A stretch of DNA of 7,574 nt from CAIZGX01 sp044349305 (GTDB taxonomy: Bacteria; Bacteroidota; Bacteroidia; Flavobacteriales_D; Sanyastnellaceae): assembly GCA_044349305.1 (NCBI GenBank), contig JBIKRF010000106.1, forward strand, positions 1 to 7,574. The letters are read 5' to 3'. Below are positions 1 to 5,385 of this stretch, in pieces (the stretch's first letter is position 1; every line of letters begins with the position of its first letter). Both the position numbers and the translations under genes were made by a program. The notes under the pieces were generated by a model. The model did not search any database. It had not been told where the DNA came from and saw only the letters and a list, made by a program, of their open reading frames with translations.

Positions 1-1096
1 TTACCCGGCACGCGGAATAGGAAAAACAACGTTAGAGAAATTGATAGTAGGCGCTTCCGAGCGTGAGATTAGTATTTGGGAAATGATAGCGCGATGCTTC
101 GAAGTGGGCATCTCAGGCGCCGTTGCGAGTAAACTCAACGACTTCGTAACCATGATACAAAGCTTCGCAACGGAGCTCACCACCAAGCCTGCTTACGACC
201 TCGGTATGCACATTGCCGCTGCCTCGGGCTTGCTGGTTGAAGTGAATGCAGACCGCACCCCAGAAGGAGTTGCTCGCGTAGAAAACATTCAAGAATTACT
301 CGCCGGATTGAAAGAATTCTCAGAAAGAGAAACCGAAGACGGCTCAATGCCTTCGCTCTCTGACTTCTTAATAGACGTGGCCTTGCTCACAGACACTGAG
401 AGCTCAGATGTCGATGAAACGAAAAGCGTTTCGCTCATGACCATTCACTCTGCGAAGGGTCTAGAGTTTCCAAACGTATTCATTGTAGGAATGGAAGAAA
501 ATCTCTTCCCTTCACAAATGTCTTTGAACGCACGAGAAGACCTCGAGGAAGAGCGAAGACTTTTCTACGTTGCGTTAACACGCGCCGAGAAAAGAGCAAT
601 CCTATCCTATGCGAATTCGAGATTCAAATGGGGACAGTTCACCTATTGCGAGCCGTCGCGATTCATCGAAGAAATTGATGAGAAATTTTTAGAAACCACA
701 TCAGGAAAGAAAACCCCTTCGCAATCGAAATCTTTCGACTTCGGCGAAGAACGAGGTAAGTTCGGCGGAGGAATTAATAGACTTCCACTGCAAGACAAAC
801 CAAAGTCTTCTTTCCCTTCTTCTTCACCAACACCTCCGCCAACGCCTCCGCAAATTGATACGAGTAAGTTGAAGAAAGTAGACATGAACGCCCCTGTTCC
901 TTTGCCGGCTGGAGATTGGGCTTTGCCTCATGAAATTCAAGTTGGAGTAGAAGTGCAACACGAGAAATTCGGAAAAGGAAAAGTGATTAAAGTAGAAGGC
1001 GAAAGTCCAAATGAAAAGGCAACTGTGTTCTTTCCTTCAGAAGGTCAAAAGCAGTTGTTGTTGAAATTCGCCAAACTGAAAATTGTGGGCGCTTAA
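1..1096 (+). CDS. pcrA: ATP-dependent DNA helicase PcrA/UvrD, C-terminal part (5' end outside window)
   Basis: Superfamily 1A 3'-5' DNA helicase that acts in nucleotide excision repair and removes obstacles on DNA. The frame is open from base 2, so the start and the Walker A half lie upstream; 364 codons are visible. The fragment opens with YPARGIGKTT, matching the 'NxPxRGIG' stretch of domain 2B in PcrA. Helicase motif V (TIHSAKGLEF, about 440-469) and motif VI (EEERRLFYVALTRA, about 545-586) are intact in domain 2A. A low-complexity Ser/Pro/Thr linker (about 794-910, including PTPPPTPP) leads to a C-terminal module with VGVEVQHEKFGKGKV and LLLKFAKLKIV. This aligns by eye with the Tudor-like tail of PcrA, known in other bacteria to contact RNA polymerase. 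PcrA and UvrD are hard to separate from this end; the symbol reflects the tail. The gene ends at TAA 1094-1096. Confidence 0.93.
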   Translation, partial: YPARGIGKTTLEKLIVGASEREISIWEMIARCFEVGISGAVASKLNDFVTMIQSFATELTTKPAYDLGMHIAAASGLLVEVNADRTPEGVARVENIQELLAGLKEFSERETEDGSMPSLSDFLIDVALLTDTESSDVDETKSVSLMTIHSAKGLEFPNVFIVGMEENLFPSQMSLNAREDLEEERRLFYVALTRAEKRAILSYANSRFKWGQFTYCEPSRFIEEIDEKFLETTSGKKTPSQSKSFDFGEERGKFGGGINRLPLQDKPKSSFPSSSPTPPPTPPQIDTSKLKKVDMNAPVPLPAGDWALPHEIQVGVEVQHEKFGKGKVIKVEGESPNEKATVFFPSEGQKQLLLKFAKLKIVGA

Positions 1097-1112
1097 TTGT
1101 AGTGTATATTTG
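1083..1112 (+). promoter_or_regulatory. Bacteroidota-type promoter for the DUF4290 gene cluster
   Basis: TATATTTG at 1105-1112 fits the -7 consensus TAnnTTTG of Bacteroidota housekeeping promoters exactly. A TTG at 1083-1085 sits 19 nt upstream, the expected place for the -33 element. Transcription would start about 4-7 nt after the box, giving a leader of roughly 16-20 nt before the ATG at 1135. The -33 element lies inside the last codons of the helicase gene. This is the only box in the window with both elements at proper spacing, and it probably drives the six genes downstream. Confidence 0.6.
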
Positions 1113-1134
1113 TTAGACCTCATTTAAATTTATT

Positions 1135-1821
1135 ATGAATCCCCACCGCTTTCAGAAGCCAGATGTTGTTGTGCCGTTAGAGATGAATAGTGCTCGTCCT
1201 GAAATTACGCTACCCGAATACGGAAGAAATATTCAGAAGATGGTGCAGTATGCGCTAACGCTTGAAGACCGCGATGAACGCGCGCGTTGTTGCAAGGCGA
1301 TTATTTCGGTAATGGGACAGTTGTTCCCTTACCTGCGTGATATGGAAGATTTCAATCACAAGCTTTGGGATCACTTGCACATCATGAGCGATTTTCGTCT
1401 AGATGTTGACTCTCCTTATCCGAAACCAGAACCTTCACAGTTTGCTGTAAAGCCAGACCGTATAAGCTATCCGCAAGGACCCGTTAAGTTTGGTCACTAT
1501 GGAAGATATGTAGAGAAGATGATTGACAAATGTGTTGCAATGGAAGACGGCGAAGAGAAGATGAACTTTACGCGTTCTATTGCAACTCTCATGAAGCAAA
1601 ATGCTTTGAACTGGAACCGCGCTACAATTACCGATGATGTGATTTTAGAAGACTTGAAATATTTGAGTGACGCGAAACTTTCTGTGGAGAATATTCAAGA
1701 GATTCACGCAGTAAAGACCATTCAAGGTTCGAAGTACAACGACTTTGTTGAAGACAGTTACCGCAACAACAAGAAGCGTAACAACAACAACAAGAAGAAG
1801 AAATTCAAGAAGAAATATTAA
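1135..1821 (+). CDS. DUF4290 domain-containing protein with duplicated fold unit and Lys/Asn tail
   Basis: Cytoplasmic protein of unknown function, 228 aa, with no signal peptide or membrane segment. I recognise the DUF4290 family from the stretch LPEYGRNIQKMVQYA and the following DFNHKLWDHLHIMSDF; the family is typical of Bacteroidota and I know no characterised member. Residues 29-91 align without a gap to residues 122-184 (fixed offset of 93). YGR, K-M, E-D, the I...M-Q spacing and L...SD..L.V recur, so the protein appears to be two copies of one helical unit. The last 18 residues (211-228) are almost all Asn and Lys with one Arg, two Phe/Tyr and no acidic residue, suggesting a disordered basic tail that could touch RNA, DNA or ribosomes (inference). 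From memory, homologues often sit next to murA; here the neighbour is a HupE-like gene 14 nt downstream. The ATG fits the promoter, with no competing start nearby. Confidence 0.88.
   Translation: MNPHRFQKPDVVVPLEMNSARPEITLPEYGRNIQKMVQYALTLEDRDERARCCKAIISVMGQLFPYLRDMEDFNHKLWDHLHIMSDFRLDVDSPYPKPEPSQFAVKPDRISYPQGPVKFGHYGRYVEKMIDKCVAMEDGEEKMNFTRSIATLMKQNALNWNRATITDDVILEDLKYLSDAKLSVENIQEIHAVKTIQGSKYNDFVEDSYRNNKKRNNNNKKKKFKKKY
1765..1818 (+). repeat. AAC/AAG low-complexity tract coding the Asn/Lys tail
   Basis: The last 18 sense codons of the DUF4290 gene are nearly all AAC or AAG/AAA, with one CGT, one TTC and one TAT. The tract runs to the stop codon. It could expand or contract by slippage, so tail length may vary among related strains (inference). 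On the coding strand it is strongly purine-rich. Confidence 0.7.
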
Positions 1822-1827
1822 GAGGTG
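1822..1827 (+). promoter_or_regulatory. Shine-Dalgarno-like site before the HupE-like gene
   Basis: GAGGTG lies immediately after the stop codon of the DUF4290 gene and 8 nt before the ATG at 1836. It is a fair match to the anti-Shine-Dalgarno sequence. The other starts here lack such a site, as is normal in Bacteroidota, where Shine-Dalgarno pairing is little used. It supports the chosen start but may be coincidence. Confidence 0.4.
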
Positions 1828-1835
1828 TAATTTTC

Positions 1836-2414
1836 ATGACGCTTCTCGAGGACATACAGCACGGAATTTTTCATATCATAAACAAGAGTGCCATTGATCA
1901 CATCTTGTTTTTATGGGTGCTCGCTATTGGACTTACATTTAACGACCGGCGCATGCTACTGTGGTCAATCACAGGGTTTACAGTGGGACACGCCTTTGCA
2001 GCTGTTGCAGTGGTTTTCAGTTTGCCCATGTTGCCGATGAAATGGGTAGAGTTTGCAATACCACTGACTATTCTTATTCGCGGTGTGCAGCGATTAATCT
2101 CGCCAACAGAAACGACTACACTTCCTTGGAAAACCATTCTGGTAATTGCCCTATTCGGATTTATTCACGGTTCAGCTGTTTCTACTGAATTGAAAATGTC
2201 ACTCATGAAAGGAGATAGCTTGGCTGGTAAGTTAGTTGGATTTAACATTGGTGTTGAGTTGGGACAACTGCTTTGCATCTCAGGAATTCTATTGATTTCA
2301 ATCACATTGAATCGCCTTTTGCGCATTCATGCAAACATGGTTACCCGAATTTTGTTGGTCCCCGTAATTTTTTATGCGATTTTCTTAGCCGTTATTAATT
2401 TTCCTTTGAACTAA
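1836..2414 (+). CDS. HupE/UreJ-like integral membrane protein
   Basis: Small polytopic inner-membrane protein, 192 aa, with about five to six hydrophobic segments (roughly residues 20-34, 43-66, 70-84, 98-115, 133-157 and 171-188). It resembles the HupE/UreJ_2 family common in Bacteroidota: H9 and H13 near the N terminus, an AIDHILFL motif (D21, H22), GFTVGH (H52), VEFAIPLTILI (E72), LFGFIHG (H111) and FNIGVELGQL (E141). HupE and UreJ relatives lie near hydrogenase and urease genes and are thought to move nickel or a similar metal, but this subfamily is uncharacterised and no such enzyme gene is nearby. After IHG the usual LGF-type residues are replaced by SAV, which may mark a divergent member. 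It follows the DUF4290 stop by 14 nt and precedes yidD by 12 nt, so it is probably in the same operon. Family placement is fairly sure; the transport role is a guess. Confidence 0.75.
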   Translation: MTLLEDIQHGIFHIINKSAIDHILFLWVLAIGLTFNDRRMLLWSITGFTVGHAFAAVAVVFSLPMLPMKWVEFAIPLTILIRGVQRLISPTETTTLPWKTILVIALFGFIHGSAVSTELKMSLMKGDSLAGKLVGFNIGVELGQLLCISGILLISITLNRLLRIHANMVTRILLVPVIFYAIFLAVINFPLN

Positions 2415-2421
2415 ATACGAG

Positions 2422-2429
2422 TAAATTTG
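2422..2429 (+). promoter_or_regulatory. Possible -7 promoter box overlapping the yidD start
   Basis: TAAATTTG matches TAnnTTTG exactly, but its last three bases are the TTG taken as the yidD start codon. The nearest upstream TTG (2406-2408) leaves only 13 nt, too short for a -33 element. If active, its transcript would begin around 2433-2437, inside the annotated gene and just before the in-frame TTG at 2439. It may be chance in an AT-rich gap. Confidence 0.25.
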
Positions 2430-2678
2430 TCTAGATTCTTGAAATGGCTTTTTATTTTGCCTATTCGATTTTATCAGGGGTTTATTTCTCCATGGTTAGG
2501 ATCGAATTGCAGATACCAGCCAACCTGCAGTGCTTATGCTGTCGAGGCTATTCAAGAATGGGGTGTTGTTAAGGGAATTTATCTGGGAGGAAAACGAATT
2601 TTAAGTTGTCATCCTTGGGGAAAAAGTGGCTACGATCCGGTGCCGAAAAATCCGGATGTAAATGGAAAAATTAAATAG
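2427..2678 (+). CDS. yidD: Membrane protein insertion efficiency factor YidD
   Basis: YidD assists the YidC/Sec machinery in inserting and folding inner-membrane proteins and sits on the cytoplasmic face of the membrane through an amphipathic N-terminal helix. At 83 aa this is the normal family length. Hallmarks are the RFYQGFISPWLGSNCRYQPTCS stretch (residues 14-35), C28, C34 and C61, the YAVEAIQEWG helix, and CHPWGKSGYDPVP near the end. There is no in-frame ATG or GTG before the conserved core; the in-frame stop at 2412 limits the choice to TTG at 2427, 2439 or 2457. TTG 2427 gives the best N-terminal length, but 2439 is possible. In many bacteria yidD lies between rnpA and yidC; here it is in an unrelated cluster, 12 nt after the HupE-like gene and 6 nt before a lipoprotein gene. 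Identity is very sure, the exact start less so. Confidence 0.93.
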   Translation: MSRFLKWLFILPIRFYQGFISPWLGSNCRYQPTCSAYAVEAIQEWGVVKGIYLGGKRILSCHPWGKSGYDPVPKNPDVNGKIK

Positions 2679-2684
2679 TGAAAT

Positions 2685-3122
2685 ATGAAAAAGTTAGCAG
2701 TGGTTCTAGGAGTGGCACTTACAGTAGGATTAACAGCATGTTTTGATTCTGAAACTGAAATTTTAAAGCAAGCGCGCACTACGCAGCAAGGTGTTTTGTC
2801 GAAGCAAAATGCGTTGGTAGCAGATTTAGATAAAGAAATTGCTTCAGCTGAGAAGGAGATTTCTACATTGACTCAAAACCCCTTAGATAGTGCAGGAGTT
2901 ATTCGTGTGAATGAATTGTCTGAGCGTGTTTCGATGATAAACACGTTGAAAGACGAAGTGGTAAACTACAAATTAAACTTGAAGGAAATTCCTGAGGGCG
3001 CTGCTATTAAAGACGACGCGTTTTTCAAGGAAATGAAAGACGAACAAGTGTTGAAATTGGCCAAGGAGCAAGATTCATTGTTCAATATTTTGAAGTCTCA
3101 AGTTGAATCTGAATTGTTGTAA
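2685..3122 (+). CDS. Small helical lipoprotein of unknown function
   Basis: Predicted lipoprotein, 145 aa. A short basic N terminus (MKK), a hydrophobic stretch and the lipobox LTAC place the lipidated cysteine at residue 19, the only cysteine in the protein. The mature part begins CFDSETE; acidic residues just after the cysteine resemble surface or outer-membrane export signals of some Bacteroidota, but this is not a clear match. The remaining 120 or so residues look almost entirely helical and charged, in about three segments (24-63, 68-100, 108-144) with coiled-coil character (for example DLDKEIASAEKEISTL). I do not recognise a domain. It starts 6 nt after yidD, and its stop TAA shares its last A with the hemB ATG (TAATG), so translation of the two is probably coupled. 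Lipoprotein status is well supported; function is unknown. Confidence 0.82.
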   Translation: MKKLAVVLGVALTVGLTACFDSETEILKQARTTQQGVLSKQNALVADLDKEIASAEKEISTLTQNPLDSAGVIRVNELSERVSMINTLKDEVVNYKLNLKEIPEGAAIKDDAFFKEMKDEQVLKLAKEQDSLFNILKSQVESELL

Positions 3123-4099
3123 TGCGCATTCGTCCAAGAAGAAATAGAGCTAACGCTTCCATTCGAGGAATGGTTCGCGAAACAAGGTTGTCTCTGGAGC
3201 AATTGGTGTATCCGCTTTTTTTGTTGGAAGACAAACAAGCGGTTCAGCCGATTTTGAGTATGCCTGGAATTTCCAGATTCGGTTTGGAAAAGTTAATGGT
3301 GGAAGTAGATGAGTGCATGAATGCAGGTGTGACAAATTTCATTTTGTTTCCTGCGGTTGATGAGAAATACAAAGACAAATACGCCACGTATTCTTTAGAT
3401 GCTTCAAACTTTTATCTGACTGCTATTCGTGAGTTGAAGAAACGTTTTCCAGAAGCTGTATTTATTTCAGATGTGGCTATGGATCCTTATAGTTCAGATG
3501 GACATGACGGTTTGGTTATAGATGAGAAGATTGTGAATGACGAGACGCTTCCGATTTTATCTGCTATGGCTTTGGCTCAGGCCGAAGCGGGATTTGATAT
3601 CATAGGTCCGAGCGATATGATGGACGGTAGAGTAGGAGAGATACGTGACGCGTTAGACGATCACGGTTTTGTAAACGTGGGTATTATGTCATACACGGCG
3701 AAATACGCAAGTGCATTTTACGGTCCATTCCGCGAAGCATTGGATAGCGCTCCCAAGAGCGGAGATAAGAAGACCTATCAAATGGATTATGCCAATAGAA
3801 AAGAAGCGTTGCGTGAGGCGGAATTGGATGAAGAAGAAGGAGCTGATTATTTGATGGTGAAGCCCGCGTTGTGTTATCTAGATGTGATTCGCGATTTGAG
3901 TAATTATTCTTCCTTGCCCATTGCTGCATACAATGTAAGTGGTGAGTATGCAATGTTAAAAGCTGCGGCTGAACGAGGTTGGATAGATTACAACAAGGCC
4001 ATGCCTGAAATGCTTACGAGCATAGCACGATCTGGCGCAAGTGTTATTCTAACTTATTTCGCCAAAGAATATGCTCAAAAATTTCATTCTAAGTTTTAG
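3122..4099 (+). CDS. hemB: Delta-aminolevulinic acid dehydratase (porphobilinogen synthase)
   Basis: Cytoplasmic enzyme that condenses two 5-aminolevulinate molecules into porphobilinogen, the second common step of tetrapyrrole (heme) synthesis. At 325 aa it is full length. The two Schiff-base lysines are K194 (in SYTAKYASAFYGP) and K247 (in GADYLMVKPA). FDIIGPSDMMDGRV and the N-terminal RIRPRRNR, needed for oligomer contacts, are present. The metal loop reads DVAMDPYSSDGHDG (117-130): positions that are cysteines in zinc enzymes (DVCLCPY...HCG) are A119, D121 and D129, so this is the zinc-independent, magnesium-type form. The ATG overlaps the preceding lipoprotein stop by one base, and the 3' end overlaps the next gene by 29 nt. 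No other heme gene is in the window, so it is separated from the rest of the pathway. Identification is very sure. Confidence 0.97.
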   Translation: MRIRPRRNRANASIRGMVRETRLSLEQLVYPLFLLEDKQAVQPILSMPGISRFGLEKLMVEVDECMNAGVTNFILFPAVDEKYKDKYATYSLDASNFYLTAIRELKKRFPEAVFISDVAMDPYSSDGHDGLVIDEKIVNDETLPILSAMALAQAEAGFDIIGPSDMMDGRVGEIRDALDDHGFVNVGIMSYTAKYASAFYGPFREALDSAPKSGDKKTYQMDYANRKEALREAELDEEEGADYLMVKPALCYLDVIRDLSNYSSLPIAAYNVSGEYAMLKAAAERGWIDYNKAMPEMLTSIARSGASVILTYFAKEYAQKFHSKF

Positions 4100-5372
4100 T
4101 TGTTTCATAAGTGTCTGTGCTTGTGCCCAGAGCGAATACAAAAATGTAGAACTTGTTTCTGGAAAAGGAATTTTTTCTTCCTTCGATCCAAGTGAACCGA
4201 GCATAGCAATTGATCCGACCAATCCGAAAAGAATGGTTGCAGGATCGATATTGAATAACGTGTACAAAAGTGAAGATGGTGGAATCACTTGGGATCACGA
4301 TGTTCTTAAATCTTCTCATGGCGTATATGGTGATCCAACAATTGTAGCATCCCCCTTGGGCGATTTTTACTTCTTGCATTTAGGCGATCCTGAGAATAAA
4401 GGCTGGAGAAGCGAGCGATTGCTCGAGTCTATTGTTATTCAGCAATTGAAAGAAAAGAAAATTTCTTGTCAACGAAACTGTTGGACAGATGGTATAGCCA
4501 TAGGCACCAACGCACCCAAAGATCAAGACAAGCAATGGGCAACCACTTCGAAAGACGGAAGTGAGATTTATGTTACTTGGACGGAGTTCGATAAATACGA
4601 GAGTAAAGAACCGAATGATCATTCGAGAATACTTTTTTCAAAAGGAAAGAAAGGTGAAACCTCGTTTTCAAAACCGATTGCTATTAGTGATGTTTTAGGC
4701 GGATGTTTAGACGATGATAACACGGTTGAGGGCGCTGTTCCGGCAGCAGGATTAAACAATGAAGTTTATGTGGCTTGGGCGCATCAAGAGAATATCTACT
4801 TCAATAAGTCTTTGGATGGCGGTAATACATGGATGCCGAAATCAAAGGTTGTAATGAGTATTCCAGGCGGATGGAATCAAGACATTCCAGGTGTTTATCG
4901 CGCCAACGGAATGCCCATTCTTTTGAGCGATTTAAGTCAAGGACCGAACAGAGGAAATCTTTATTTGTGTTGGAGCGATGAGCGCAACAAGGATGTCGAT
5001 GTTTTTGTTTCTTCATCTTCAGACGGTGGAGAGCATTGGACTGAAGCGGTTCGCGTGAACAATGATAAAACGAACACGCACCAGTTTTTTCCTTGGATGA
5101 CAGTTGATGTTGTGACTGGAAATTTATATGCGGTGTTTTACGACAGAAGAAATTACACCGATTTTCAGACCGATGTATATTTAGCTTCATCTTCCGATGG
5201 CGGAAAAACATGGGTAAACGAACGTATTAGTGAGAAACCGTTTGTAACGAACGCAAGTGTTTTTCTAGGTGACTACAACAACATATCAGCTGTTAACGGC
5301 GTCGTTCGTCCAATTTGGACGCGTATCGACGAATTCCGCACATCGGTGTGGATTGCCCTAATTCAGAAATAA
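4071..5372 (+). CDS. Exported Asp-box (BNR) repeat protein, sialidase-like beta-propeller
   Basis: Secreted or envelope protein, 433 aa. The first 19-20 residues form a signal peptide (MLKNFILSFSCFISVCACAQ); cleavage before Q20 is likely, but C16 or C18 could also be lipidated, so the anchor is uncertain. Four Asp boxes of the S-x-D-x-G-x-T-W type are visible: SEDGGITW (67-74), SLDGGNTW (247-254), SSDGGEHW (316-323) and SSDGGKTW (374-381). Repeats such as CWSDERN and VFYDRRN fit blades of a six-bladed propeller like those in sialidases. I do not see the FRIP arginine motif or a clear catalytic set, so glycosidase activity should not be assumed. There is no type IX secretion C-terminal domain; the chain ends on a hydrophobic strand. 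The ATG lies inside the end of hemB (29-nt overlap) and is the only start giving a signal peptide, so it is probably translated from the hemB transcript. Substrate unknown. Confidence 0.85.
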   Translation: MLKNFILSFSCFISVCACAQSEYKNVELVSGKGIFSSFDPSEPSIAIDPTNPKRMVAGSILNNVYKSEDGGITWDHDVLKSSHGVYGDPTIVASPLGDFYFLHLGDPENKGWRSERLLESIVIQQLKEKKISCQRNCWTDGIAIGTNAPKDQDKQWATTSKDGSEIYVTWTEFDKYESKEPNDHSRILFSKGKKGETSFSKPIAISDVLGGCLDDDNTVEGAVPAAGLNNEVYVAWAHQENIYFNKSLDGGNTWMPKSKVVMSIPGGWNQDIPGVYRANGMPILLSDLSQGPNRGNLYLCWSDERNKDVDVFVSSSSDGGEHWTEAVRVNNDKTNTHQFFPWMTVDVVTGNLYAVFYDRRNYTDFQTDVYLASSSDGGKTWVNERISEKPFVTNASVFLGDYNNISAVNGVVRPIWTRIDEFRTSVWIALIQK

Positions 5373-5385
5373 AATTTCAAATTAG
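5358..5385. terminator. AT-rich imperfect palindrome between convergent genes, possible bidirectional terminator
   Basis: CTAATT (5358-5363) pairs with AATTAG (5380-5385), and inside it GAAAT (5366-5370) pairs with ATTTC (5374-5378) around an AAA loop. A 2-by-1 internal mismatch separates the two stems. The structure covers both stop codons (TAA 5370-5372 on plus, 5382-5384 on minus). Because it is symmetric, it could form in both transcripts. It has little GC and no clean following U-tract, so intrinsic termination would be weak; it may instead protect 3' ends. Confidence 0.35.

Noticed and set aside
643..885. Minus-strand open frame with a Gly/Glu-rich product inside the helicase gene
   Set aside because: It is the antisense of the Ser/Pro linker; the low-complexity composition explains its openness.
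794..910. Pro/Ser/Thr-rich stretch in the helicase as a possible frameshift or inserted element
   Set aside because: The frame continues through it into a recognisable C-terminal Tudor-like module, and PcrA proteins normally have a variable linker here.
4071..4099. hemB and Asp-box gene overlap as a sequencing error or broken gene
   Set aside because: HemB ends at its normal C terminus and the second gene has a proper signal peptide from this ATG, so both are intact.
4801..5211. 136-codon open frame on the minus strand inside the Asp-box gene
   Set aside because: It lies wholly within a well-supported gene, and its Cys/His/Lys-rich product looks like an antisense shadow with no recognisable motif.
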